This document shows positions 1 through 8,081 of a stretch of 12,953 bases of DNA, piece by piece (within the stretch, counting starts at the first letter, position 1; every line of letters starts with the position of its first letter). The notes under the pieces are model-generated. The model did not search any database. It was not told the DNA's origin and worked only from the letters and a program-made list of their open reading frames with translations. This DNA comes from Rhodobacteraceae bacterium UBA7436 (lineage in GTDB: Bacteria; Pseudomonadota; Alphaproteobacteria; Rhodobacterales; Rhodobacteraceae), in NCBI GenBank assembly GCA_002478745.1, contig DLQI01000119.1, positions 1 to 12,953 of the forward strand. The letters run 5' to 3'. Both the position numbers and the translations under genes were made by a program.

Positions 1-546
1 CCCGGCTTTGGTTTTGATTTAATCACACTCGAAGCGGTGTTGATCGAGCCGTTACAGATCGTCCAGCACCGTCTTGACGGAGCAGGCGAAGACGAGGTGG
101 AATTGACCCAGTTGATCGACCGTCTGGTGGTGCGTTTTGGAACGGTTGCCGTAAAACGCCCTGTGTTGAAGGCCAGCCACATTCCCGAACGGGCAGAGCA
201 TTGGGTGAACCCATTGATCAACACACATAGCGATGCGGCTGCCACTATCAAAGAACGTCCAATACGCCTGTTGGATCCGGCTGAAGAAGTGCGGGTTTTG
301 TATGCGGTGCCCGAAGGTCCGCCAGCGCAATTTATGTGGCGCAAACAGACACGCCGTGTGACGCGCTATGCAGGACCTGAACGTATTGCGCCTGAATGGT
401 GGCGGGACCGTCCAAACACGCGACTGCGTGATTATTTCAAGATCGAGGATCAGGCAGGCCAGCGATTGTGGCTTTACCGCGAGGGGTTGCATGAGGATGG
501 GCGGGGCGGTGATCCGCGTTGGTTCGTACATGGGATGTTTGCCTGA
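1..546 (+). CDS. imuB: ImuB-type Y-family polymerase-like protein, C-terminal part (5' end outside window)
   Basis: Frame 1 is open from the first base, so this is the last 181 residues of a gene that starts to the left. The opening residues PGFGFDLITLEA and the end, with RDYFKIEDQAG, LWLYREG and a final WFVHGMFA, match the C-terminal region typical of ImuB. ImuB is an inactive relative of Y-family polymerases that bridges the beta clamp, ImuA and DnaE2 in SOS-induced mutagenic repair. The polymerase-like core and the clamp-binding motif should lie off the left edge. The stop TGA at 544-546 shares its A with the ATG of dnaE2, so the two genes are translationally coupled. In this family the cassette is usually under LexA control, but its promoter is not in the window. 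Identification is by family resemblance and by the dnaE2 neighbour. Confidence 0.88.
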   Translation, partial: PGFGFDLITLEAVLIEPLQIVQHRLDGAGEDEVELTQLIDRLVVRFGTVAVKRPVLKASHIPERAEHWVNPLINTHSDAAATIKERPIRLLDPAEEVRVLYAVPEGPPAQFMWRKQTRRVTRYAGPERIAPEWWRDRPNTRLRDYFKIEDQAGQRLWLYREGLHEDGRGGDPRWFVHGMFA

Positions 547-3500
547 TGCCGGAAAACGATCACGCCCATCCCCCGCGCCAATTGACCGGTGATGACTTTC
601 GCCCCAACCCACCAACCGCCTTTGTTGAATTGGGCGTGACCTCGTGCTTTTCGTTTCTGCATGGGGCATCCGATGCCGTAGATTTGTCCCGTACTGCGTC
701 ACAGCTGGGTTACCACGCTTTGGGGATTGCAGACCTTAATACGATGGCTGGAATTGTCCGGTTGCATGCCGCCGCGCGTAAGGCGTGTTTGAGGCCAATT
801 ATCGGATGCCGTTTGAAACTGATCACGGGAGAGGAGTTTCTGGCCTATCCTAAAGACCGCGCCGCCTATGGGCGTTTGTGCAGTCTGTTGTCCAAGGGGA
901 AGATGCGTGGCGTCGAAGGCGAATGGCAAATCAAAGGGGTATGCGATCTGACCTTGGATGATCTTTCCATTCACACTGATGGGGTGCAGTTGATTGCACT
1001 GCCACAAGAAGATGTAGTCGAATTCGCCCGTGGTTTACGACGTCTGACACGAGCCTTGCCAACCTTGCACCACATCGCAGTGAGTTACTTGTATCGGGGG
1101 GATGATCGTGCCCGCATCAACAGTTTGGATCGGTTGGCACAGTCCCACGGCTTGCGGATTCTCGCCACCAATGACGTGCATTATCACGTTCCAGAACGGC
1201 GGCCGTTGCAGGATGTGTTGACCTGCATTCTGCATAAGACAACAATTGCAAAGGCGGGGTTTTGGGTTGAAGCGAATGCAGAGCGTTACTTTAAGTCTCC
1301 TGCACAAATGATCGACCTGTTCAAGGATTGGCCCCATGCAATCCACGCCACACGGGGTGTCGCAGACGACTGCAAATTTGACCTGCGCGAGCTGTCCTAC
1401 GAGTACCCACAAAAGAACCTGCCTGATGATTGCACACCCCAAGAATACTTGACGAACCTTACTTTCAAAGGAGCAGCGTGGCGCTATCCTGACGGGGTTC
1501 CGGACAAGGTTCTAAAGGCGCTGAACAAAGAACTGGCGATGATCGAAAAGCTGGATATCGCACAGTACTTTCTTACGATCTACGACGTGATCCAATATGC
1601 GCGCTATGGTGTTGAAACCCCTATCCTCTGTCAGGGGCGGGGGTCTGCTGCCAACTCGGCTGTGTGTTATGTACTGGGCATCACAGCGGTTGATCCTGAT
1701 AAGAACGATTTACTGTTTGAGCGCTTCATCAGCGAAGAACGCAAAGAACCACCAGACATCGACGTCGATTTTGAACATGAACGGCGCGAAGAGGTTATCC
1801 AACATATCTATGGCCAATACGGACGCGAACATGCGGGCTTGTGTGCCACCGTCATCCACTATCGCCCGCGCATGGCTATCCGTGAAGTAGGCAAAGTGAT
1901 GGGCCTGTCTGAGGATATTACATCAGCACTGGCCAAAACGATTTGGGGAAGTGGTGGGCGTGAAATCGGGGCAAAAGAGGCGACCGAGGCTGGTCTTGAT
2001 CTGAATGATCCCTTGATGGCGCGTACGATCAAATTGGCTGAACAATTGATTGGTATGCCACGCCATCTCTCACAGCATGTGGGTGGGTTTATTTTGACCG
2101 AAACGCCTCTGACCCAAACGGTACCTATCGGGAACGGTGCAATGAAGGATCGCAGCTTCATCGAATGGGATAAAAACGACATCGAAGAACTGCGTATCTT
2201 AAAGATTGATGTGCTGGCGCTGGGGATGTTGACCTGTATTCGCAAGGCCTTTGACATGATCGATGCGCACTATGGAAAACGCTATGATCTGGCCAGCATC
2301 AAACACGATGATGCGGTTTATGAGATGCTGTGCAAGGGCGACAGCGTTGGTGTGTTTCAGGTCGAAAGCCGTGCGCAGATCAACATGTTGCCACGCCTAC
2401 AACCACGCGAGTTTTATGATTTGGTGATCCAGGTGGCAATCGTGCGCCCCGGCCCGATCCAAGGGGATATGGTGCATCCATTTTTGCGCCGCCGCAACGG
2501 ACTTGAGCCCGAAGAATACCCGTCGCCGGGTCCCGAATATGATCAAGATGAGTTGAAGAACATTCTAAGTCGAACCATGGGCGTGCCTATCTTTCAGGAA
2601 CAGGCAATGAAGATCGCAATGGTTGCGGCAGAGTTCTCAACCGCTGAGGCAAATGAGTTGCGCAAAGCCATGGCGACCTTCCGGTCCAAGGGGACAATTG
2701 GCATGCTCGAGGACAAGATGGTGGGGCGCATGATTGGGCGTGGGTATGACGCTGAATTTGCCCATCGCTGTTTCAATCAGATCAAAGGGTTTGGTGACTA
2801 TGGTTTCCCCGAAAGCCATGCTGCCAGCTTTGCCCATTTGGTCTATGTGTCGAGCTGGATCAAACATCACTACCCTGATGTGTTCTGTGCTGCGCTACTC
2901 AATTCCCAGCCGATGGGCTTTTATGCGCCTGCGCAACTGGTACGTGATGCACGGGAACATGGGGTAAAGGTGCGCCCAGTGGATGTGAATTTCAGCGAAT
3001 GGGACAATACGTTGGAACCGATTGGGCCAGATCAGTTTGCTTTGCGTTTAGGACTGCGACAGGTCGATGGGCTGCGCCGCGATGTGATTGAGCGGATGAT
3101 GTCGGTGCGTGATACTCCTTTTACAGATTTGGAAGATTTCAAGGTCCGTACCAATGCGGATGCAGGTACGATGCGTAAACTGGCGGCGGCGGATGTCTTT
3201 CGATCAATGGGATTGGATCGCAGACAGGCGTTGTGGGACGCGCGGGCGCTGAAAGATGCGCCTGACTTGCCGTTGTTTACGACCGGACAAGACGAGGGGA
3301 CAGAGGTGATGTTTCCACTGCCCAAAATGCCCACCTGTGAACATGTGGTGGCGGATTATCAAACGCTGCGCCTGTCCCTAAAGGCGCACCCAATGTCATT
3401 CTTGCGCGCCAGCATGACGCGACAGGGGTACTCATCTGCCAATGATCTGAAGCACATGCGCAATGGGCAAAGGATTTCGATGGCGGGTATCGTGCTGATC

Positions 3501-3824
3501 CGTCAACGTCCCGGTACCGCCAAGGGTGTGTGTTTCATTACCATCGAAGATGAGATTGGGGTCGCCAATCTGGTGGTCTGGTCCAAAGTCATGGCCACCT
3601 ATCGCAAGGTCGTGATGCGTGCACGGGTCATCGATGTGCGCGGCGTTGTACAGCGGGAGGGTGATGTCATTCACATCATCGTAAACCACCTGGTAGATCG
3701 CACAGATGCATTGGACCGGTTATCAAACGATGTTCCTGACGCACCGATGACGACGATCCCTAAGGGGACACACCGCCATCCACGCGATGTACGGGTTATC
3801 CCAAAGTCGCGAGATTTTCACTAA
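546..3824 (+). CDS. dnaE2: Error-prone DNA polymerase DnaE2 (ImuC), C-family alpha subunit
   Basis: A C-family polymerase of 1092 residues, normal for DnaE2, which does translesion synthesis with ImuA and ImuB after SOS induction. An N-terminal PHP domain starts near residue 26 with TSCFSFLHGAS; the His-x-His expected of a metal-binding PHP is not visible there, as is common in DnaE2. The catalytic carboxylates are present: PDIDVDF at 403-409 (Asp404, Asp406) and KIDVLALG with Asp555, equivalent to E. coli Pol III Asp401, Asp403 and Asp555. A helix-hairpin-helix stretch (GFGDYGFPESHA) lies near residues 745-765, and an OB-fold covers about residues 973-1055. I chose the ATG at 546 because it overlaps the imuB stop (TGATG), as expected for coupled genes. 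An in-frame ATG at 519 inside imuB would add nine residues and looks less likely. The low-fidelity role is known for the family, not shown here. Confidence 0.96.
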   Translation: MPENDHAHPPRQLTGDDFRPNPPTAFVELGVTSCFSFLHGASDAVDLSRTASQLGYHALGIADLNTMAGIVRLHAAARKACLRPIIGCRLKLITGEEFLAYPKDRAAYGRLCSLLSKGKMRGVEGEWQIKGVCDLTLDDLSIHTDGVQLIALPQEDVVEFARGLRRLTRALPTLHHIAVSYLYRGDDRARINSLDRLAQSHGLRILATNDVHYHVPERRPLQDVLTCILHKTTIAKAGFWVEANAERYFKSPAQMIDLFKDWPHAIHATRGVADDCKFDLRELSYEYPQKNLPDDCTPQEYLTNLTFKGAAWRYPDGVPDKVLKALNKELAMIEKLDIAQYFLTIYDVIQYARYGVETPILCQGRGSAANSAVCYVLGITAVDPDKNDLLFERFISEERKEPPDIDVDFEHERREEVIQHIYGQYGREHAGLCATVIHYRPRMAIREVGKVMGLSEDITSALAKTIWGSGGREIGAKEATEAGLDLNDPLMARTIKLAEQLIGMPRHLSQHVGGFILTETPLTQTVPIGNGAMKDRSFIEWDKNDIEELRILKIDVLALGMLTCIRKAFDMIDAHYGKRYDLASIKHDDAVYEMLCKGDSVGVFQVESRAQINMLPRLQPREFYDLVIQVAIVRPGPIQGDMVHPFLRRRNGLEPEEYPSPGPEYDQDELKNILSRTMGVPIFQEQAMKIAMVAAEFSTAEANELRKAMATFRSKGTIGMLEDKMVGRMIGRGYDAEFAHRCFNQIKGFGDYGFPESHAASFAHLVYVSSWIKHHYPDVFCAALLNSQPMGFYAPAQLVRDAREHGVKVRPVDVNFSEWDNTLEPIGPDQFALRLGLRQVDGLRRDVIERMMSVRDTPFTDLEDFKVRTNADAGTMRKLAAADVFRSMGLDRRQALWDARALKDAPDLPLFTTGQDEGTEVMFPLPKMPTCEHVVADYQTLRLSLKAHPMSFLRASMTRQGYSSANDLKHMRNGQRISMAGIVLIRQRPGTAKGVCFITIEDEIGVANLVVWSKVMATYRKVVMRARVIDVRGVVQREGDVIHIIVNHLVDRTDALDRLSNDVPDAPMTTIPKGTHRHPRDVRVIPKSRDFH

Positions 3825-3832
3825 GTGCGTCT

Positions 3833-4966
3833 TCAGTTCAAGCTGCGCAGCAGTTCCAGCGAAGGTGTACCAGTGGCAGCCAGACCGCGACTGGCCTGAT
3901 AGGCGCGGATTGCTTTTTCGGAGTTAGGGCCAAGCACGCCGTCGGCCCCATCGGTATCAAACCCATTGGCGGTCAGACGTTTTTGCAATGCAATACGGTT
4001 GTCTTTGGTTAGGCCGTTTTTGTCAGGTGGGAAGCTGGTGCGTAAAGGCCCACCACCACCAATTCGATCTGCGAGATGCCCCACACCAATCGCGTAGGCA
4101 TCCGAGTTATTGTAGCGTTTGATTGCACGAAAATTCCCTGTCACGGTAAACTTTGGGCCACCCGCTTGGGGTTGGATCACATTGCCGCCAGAGCTGCTAG
4201 TTTCCGCGCCCCAGCGTACACCGCGCGTCCAGCCATTGCGCTGAAGATAGGCGGCGGTTGAGGCCAGTGCATCTGTCGGATCATCCGACCAAATATCATG
4301 ACGACCATCGCCTGTGAAATCAACGGCGAAGGCTTGATACGATGTAGGGATGAATTGGGTGTGACCCATAGCGCCAGCCCAACTGCCAGTCATTCTTGAG
4401 GCAGGAATGTCACCGTTCTGAATGATCTGTAGCGCTGCGATCAATTGCTTTTCAAAGAACGAACCACGTCGTCCATCAAAGGCCAAAGTCGATGTGGCTG
4501 AGATAACCGAAACGTCGCCGCGCCGTTCGCCAAAGAAGCTTTCCAATCCCCAGATCGCCGCGATAATTTCTGCGTCCACGCCGTATTTAGATTCAAGTGA
4601 GTTCAATGTTCCACGGTGCCTAGCAAACGCAGCGCGTCCTTTACGTACACGTTCGTCAGAGGCGGCAATGGACAGGTAGTCTTCGAGGGTGTGTTTGAAT
4701 TCGGTTTGGTTTCTGTCGCGCTTCACCACGCCGGGCAAGTAACCTGTGTTGCGAAAGGCTGCGCGCAATGTAGACGCGGAAATGCCTTTGGCTTTGGCGC
4801 GTGGATAAAAACCACGGACCCATGCGCTATAGGCACTGTTAGATACAGGGCGCAAATCAGAGGTCACAGCTTTTGCACGTGCGGGGCCTGAAGCGACCGT
4901 GCTTGTGCATCCTGATAATCCCAGCGCCGCAACGCCAAGTGCAAAGATCCGTCTGTTAATATGCAT
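3833..4966 (-). CDS. Lytic murein transglycosylase, MltB type, lipoprotein with C-terminal peptidoglycan-binding domain
   Basis: Predicted to cleave the MurNAc-GlcNAc bond of peptidoglycan, forming 1,6-anhydroMurNAc ends, from a periplasmic lipid anchor. From the ATG at 4966 the protein has 377 residues. It starts with a short basic lipoprotein signal and lipobox LSGC (Cys20). An SLT_2/MltB domain follows at about 45-255, with the likely catalytic Glu142 in IWGLESFFGE and the conserved block GSWAGAMGHTQFIPTSY near 194-210. A PG_binding_1 domain fills about 321-376, with DGVLGPNSEKAIRAYQ. A GTG at 4978 would add four residues, but it sits in the Shine-Dalgarno-like AGAGG at 4982-4978, so the ATG is preferred. 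The gene lies downstream of the MATE gene on the same strand, 122 bases away. It converges on dnaE2 with 8 bases between the stops, and I saw no clear terminator there. Confidence 0.93.
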   Translation of the reverse strand: MHINRRIFALGVAALGLSGCTSTVASGPARAKAVTSDLRPVSNSAYSAWVRGFYPRAKAKGISASTLRAAFRNTGYLPGVVKRDRNQTEFKHTLEDYLSIAASDERVRKGRAAFARHRGTLNSLESKYGVDAEIIAAIWGLESFFGERRGDVSVISATSTLAFDGRRGSFFEKQLIAALQIIQNGDIPASRMTGSWAGAMGHTQFIPTSYQAFAVDFTGDGRHDIWSDDPTDALASTAAYLQRNGWTRGVRWGAETSSSGGNVIQPQAGGPKFTVTGNFRAIKRYNNSDAYAIGVGHLADRIGGGGPLRTSFPPDKNGLTKDNRIALQKRLTANGFDTDGADGVLGPNSEKAIRAYQASRGLAATGTPSLELLRSLN

Positions 4967-4989
4967 TGGGCTGCTCACCTCTTATCATT

Positions 4990-5030
4990 GTTTTGCGCAC
5001 CCTATAGCGTTGAGGGTGTTCCCGCAAAAC
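4990..5030. repeat. Nested inverted repeat upstream of the lytic transglycosylase gene
   Basis: On the plus strand GTTTTGCG (4990-4997) plus CACCCT (4998-5003) pairs with AGGGTG (5013-5018) and CGCAAAAC (5023-5030). All 14 pairs are perfect. The loop is 9 bases (5004-5012) and a 4-base bulge, TTCC, lies at 5019-5022. It is in the gap between the MATE and transglycosylase genes, ending about 8 bases before the latter's Shine-Dalgarno. There is no T-run on either side, so it is not a typical intrinsic terminator. It could be a 5'UTR hairpin, a processing site, or an operator; a TATAGG lies in it on the minus strand. Confidence 0.6.
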
Positions 5031-5088
5031 GCGAACCGATGTGATGCTTTTTCGATCGGCTGGAAATTGCCAATGTGGCGTGCTGCCC

Positions 5089-6453
5089 TTAGTTGGCGCG
5101 CAGAAAACCACCAATGTTTTGTTTGGCAATCGTGCGGGCAACCAAGACGGCACCGATCCAACCTGTGCAAACTGCGGCGGCAATGCCCAACCAAACGCCC
5201 CAAACGCTGAAGTCCAAAACTCCAATGAAAATCCAGATAAAGAAACCAACCGCGATACCTTGACGATAAATGCTAAGCCAAAGGGTCCAGATGGGTTTCT
5301 TCAACGCTTGAAGAAGCGAATTGATTGAGAAGAGCATCATATAAATTGGGAACAAAAACCCGTCCACATGCAGATAGCTGGTTCCGATCGCGATCACTTC
5401 AGGGTCTTTGGTAAAGATCGACATCAACATCGAACCACCTAGCCAGAATATGGGTGCTGCAATCGCGGTCATTGCAAAGCCTAGCTTCCAGCAAAAAACC
5501 AGTGCCTCGCGGACGCGGTCAAATTCTTTGGCACCAAAGTTCTGACCCGCGATGGGCAGTAACGCCCCCGTCATACCCAGAACAGGCAGCAACAAGATTT
5601 GTTCAATCCGTAGCGCAACCCCGTAGGCGGCAATGGCTGGTTCGCCAAAACCCTTGAGGGCGTACTGAACAACAAAGCTGGAAAAAAACATCACCATCAT
5701 CGCCATTGTCGCGGGCAACATTTGTCCAAGTATACCACGATAGCTTTCAAGATCAGGTATGAATTCAGACAGGAGAACACCCTGCATGATTTCAAGTCTG
5801 AAAATCTGGCGCAGGATGAAAATCATCACACCTGTCTGGCTGATGACAGTGGCCAAGGCGATGCCGTTAAACCCCATGCCGTCCCACACGCCAGGGATGC
5901 CAAACATCAACAGCGGGTTTAAAATGACGTTGGCAAAGAACGCCCCCATCAAGGCGCGCTGCAATGAACGGGAGTCGCCATGCGCTTGCAAAATTCCGTT
6001 GCCACCGTAGGCCAACATGAAACCGGGCAGGGCCACAATCAACCAGTGGAAATAACCAGTGCCTGCATCACGGTAGCCACCGGGTTCAGAAACGATTTCG
6101 ATCAACTTAGGGCCAAGCCATAGGGCAACGACCATAAAAATTGCAGTGACAATCACGCCAAAGCTAAGGCCCTGTGCCGCCAGCTTGCGTGTGCCGGATG
6201 TATCTTTTGCCCCTTTGGCATTGCTGACCAGCGCGCTTAGGCCCGACCCCAATCCAAAGCCCACAGCTAAAAAGATAAAGAACGCCTGATAACCAATAGC
6301 TAAGCCCGCTTGGGCCTCTGTCGAAAGGCGCCCTGCGTAGTATACATCAACCACGTTATAGAGCGTTGCGAACAACATGCCTAAGGCGGCAGGGATTGCG
6401 AGGTTCTTAAAGTGCAGGACCATTGGGCCTGTCGTTAGGTCGTCCTGCGCCAT
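5089..6453 (-). CDS. MATE-family multidrug/toxin efflux transporter
   Basis: A 454-residue, very hydrophobic inner-membrane protein whose length and roughly twelve membrane segments fit the MATE family. These proteins export organic cations or other toxic or metabolic compounds using a sodium or proton gradient. The N-terminal stretch GPMVLHFKNLAIPAALGML, followed by TLYNVVDVYYAGRLS and later GFGLGSGLSALVSNAKGAKD, is characteristic. The second half repeats the pattern (GMTGALLPIAGQNFGAKEFDRV), as expected of a protein built from two six-helix bundles. The ATG at 6453 is two bases past the stop of the ABC permease gene, and its GAGG ribosome-binding site lies in the last permease codons, so translation is probably coupled. 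The substrate cannot be read from the sequence. The operon partner suggests a link to the solute handled by the ABC importer, but that is inference. Confidence 0.93.
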   Translation of the reverse strand: MAQDDLTTGPMVLHFKNLAIPAALGMLFATLYNVVDVYYAGRLSTEAQAGLAIGYQAFFIFLAVGFGLGSGLSALVSNAKGAKDTSGTRKLAAQGLSFGVIVTAIFMVVALWLGPKLIEIVSEPGGYRDAGTGYFHWLIVALPGFMLAYGGNGILQAHGDSRSLQRALMGAFFANVILNPLLMFGIPGVWDGMGFNGIALATVISQTGVMIFILRQIFRLEIMQGVLLSEFIPDLESYRGILGQMLPATMAMMVMFFSSFVVQYALKGFGEPAIAAYGVALRIEQILLLPVLGMTGALLPIAGQNFGAKEFDRVREALVFCWKLGFAMTAIAAPIFWLGGSMLMSIFTKDPEVIAIGTSYLHVDGFLFPIYMMLFSINSLLQALKKPIWTLWLSIYRQGIAVGFFIWIFIGVLDFSVWGVWLGIAAAVCTGWIGAVLVARTIAKQNIGGFLRAN

Positions 6454-6455
6454 TT

Positions 6456-7193
6456 TTAGGCCTCGCTGCTGTTCATGCGTCTCTCAAGCCACCGAACGCC
6501 AGCGGATACAATCAAAATCAACACAAGGTATTCCAAGACAAGGATCGTGTAGATCTCAAGCGGGCGGTATTCTGATACGACCAACTCGTTCGCCTTACGG
6601 GTCAATTCCTGCATCCCAATGACGGACACCAGCGATGACATCTTCAGCATATAGACCAGCTGATTGCCTAATGCCGGCAGGATACGACGGATCGCTTGGG
6701 GCAGGATCACATAGCGCATCGTATCGCGGTAATTCAGCGAGATAGACTGCGCGGCCTCGTATTGGCCTTTGCTGATCGATTGAATACCTGCGCGAAAAAT
6801 CTCAGCCTGAAAGGCGCTGTCGGACAGGGCCAAGGCAAAGACGCCAGCCCAGAAGACGTTCAACGTGATACCACTTAACTGGGGCAAGCCGTAGTAAACC
6901 CACAGGATCAGAACAAGGATCGGAACCGCGCGCACGATTTCAACATAGGTGCGATTAAACGCACGCCATGCTTTCTTTTCCGACAGACCAGGCAGGGCGA
7001 CCAACAGACCGACGATGACGGAAATGATGATCGCTGTTAGGGACATCAGGATCGTGTTGTAGGCACCTGTTGCCATAAAGCGCAGGTTGTTGGCACCATT
7101 GGTGGTCGTGGGATCAACAACGTACCACCCCCAGTTTCCAGAACATCCCGAAAGGATCAAAAGAAGGGGCAGAAGGACAATAACGCGTTTCAT
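6456..7193 (-). CDS. ABC transporter permease, polar amino acid (HisM/GlnP-like) family, with lipobox-like N-terminus
   Basis: The inner-membrane channel subunit (245 residues) of an importer of the polar amino acid type. A BPD_transp_1 domain starts near residue 45 (GAYNTILMSLTA). The cytoplasmic EAA loop that docks on the ATPase lies at about 146-166 (EAAQSISLNYRDTMRYVILPQ); the glycine usually six residues after the Glu is Ser152 here. NQLVYMLKMSSLVSVIG is typical of the family. Unusually, the protein opens with a hydrophobic stretch ending in LSGC (Cys17), then SGNWGWYVVDP, which looks like a lipoprotein signal or an extra membrane segment. The start at 7193 is supported by AGGAG at 7206-7202, overlapping the ATPase stop. 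It lies 11 bases after the ATPase gene and 2 bases before the MATE gene. Only one permease is visible, so a homodimer is likely. Confidence 0.93.
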   Translation of the reverse strand: MKRVIVLLPLLLILSGCSGNWGWYVVDPTTTNGANNLRFMATGAYNTILMSLTAIIISVIVGLLVALPGLSEKKAWRAFNRTYVEIVRAVPILVLILWVYYGLPQLSGITLNVFWAGVFALALSDSAFQAEIFRAGIQSISKGQYEAAQSISLNYRDTMRYVILPQAIRRILPALGNQLVYMLKMSSLVSVIGMQELTRKANELVVSEYRPLEIYTILVLEYLVLILIVSAGVRWLERRMNSSEA

Positions 7194-7204
7194 ATCAACT
7201 GCTC

Positions 7205-7951
7205 CTAGTGGTTCAAAATTTGTTTGATGAATGCGGCAAAGCGATCAGACTTTGGTGCTGTAAAGACATCTTCGGGGGTGCCGATTTCGACGATCTCGCC
7301 TTTGTCCATGAACACCATCTTATCAGCCACACGGCGGGCGAACCCCATCTCGTGTGTTACAACGATCATTGTCATCCCGCTGGTCGCCAGCTCGGTCATT
7401 ACGTCCAAAACTTCTGCGATCATTTCAGGATCGAGGGCAGATGTGGGTTCGTCAAACAACATGATCCGCGGTTCCATGCACAGGCTGCGGGCAATCGCGA
7501 CGCGTTGTTGTTGACCGCCCGAAAGTTGGCGTGGCAGTTTATCTGCCTGATCGGGAATTTGAACGCGTTCAAGATACAGCATCGCGCGTGCCTTGGCCTC
7601 GTCCTCTGACAAACCAAGTACGCGGCGTGGTCCCAACGTTAGGTTCTCAAGGACCGTCAAATGTGGAAACAGATTGAACTGTTGAAACACCATCCCGACG
7701 GTGCCGCGAATTTTATCAAGACTGCCTTGGCTTTGGGTGAGGGTCACACCATCAACAACTATCTCACCGAGCTCATGTGCCTCAAGGCGATTGATGCAGC
7801 GGATCAGTGTGGACTTTCCAGACCCAGATGGCCCGCAAATCACGACACGTTCGCCCAGCTTCACATCCAGCGTCACGTCTTCCAAGGCTTGGAAATCGCC
7901 AAAGTGTTTAGACACTCCACGCATCTGGATTAGATTTGGCTGATCAGTCAT
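7205..7951 (-). CDS. ABC transporter ATP-binding protein, polar amino acid (GlnQ/HisP-like) family
   Basis: The cytoplasmic ATPase (248 residues) that powers the adjacent importer. All ABC motifs are intact: Walker A GPSGSGKST at 40-48, a Q-loop in VFQQFNLFPHLTVLENL at 88-104, the signature LSGGQQQR at 143-150, Walker B IMLFDEP with Glu168, D-loop SALD at 171-174, and the switch His200 in VVTHEMGFA. The wording matches the GlnQ/HisP group (TC 3.A.1.3). It is the first gene of the minus-strand operon, facing the binding protein gene across a 130-base gap. The ATG at 7951 has no strong Shine-Dalgarno; an internal ATG at codon 10 (MRGVSKHFG) is possible, but the longer form is the usual family length. 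Confidence 0.95.
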   Translation of the reverse strand: MTDQPNLIQMRGVSKHFGDFQALEDVTLDVKLGERVVICGPSGSGKSTLIRCINRLEAHELGEIVVDGVTLTQSQGSLDKIRGTVGMVFQQFNLFPHLTVLENLTLGPRRVLGLSEDEAKARAMLYLERVQIPDQADKLPRQLSGGQQQRVAIARSLCMEPRIMLFDEPTSALDPEMIAEVLDVMTELATSGMTMIVVTHEMGFARRVADKMVFMDKGEIVEIGTPEDVFTAPKSDRFAAFIKQILNH

Positions 7952-8081
7952 AAACGAGATTGCTTTCCAATTTTCAAGGTTTCGTTAGTGATTTGGCTCC
8001 GAAAAAGAGTTTCTTTGCACTAGGACTTTCCTATCCTATCTAGCAAGCTAGCTATCAACTACCGTTTGAAAAGGGAAACAA
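7952..8081. promoter_or_regulatory. Divergent control region between the ATPase and binding protein genes
   Basis: This 130-base gap must hold the promoters of both divergent transcription units. For the plus strand a weak candidate is TTGCAC (8015-8020) and TATCTA (8037-8042) with a 16-base spacer, each only partly like consensus. Two small perfect inverted repeats are visible: AAAGA-GTT-TCTTT at 8004-8016 and CTAGC-AA-GCTAG at 8040-8051. The second overlaps the end of the candidate -10, as an operator might. The binding protein has a good ribosome-binding site, AAGGGA at 8071-8076. No convincing minus-strand promoter was picked out. The role as a control region is secure by position; the elements are tentative. 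Confidence 0.45.

Noticed and set aside
52..702. A 216-codon minus-strand open frame opposite imuB and the start of dnaE2
   Set aside because: It is antisense to two well-supported genes, has no recognisable domain, and its composition follows from the codons on the other strand.
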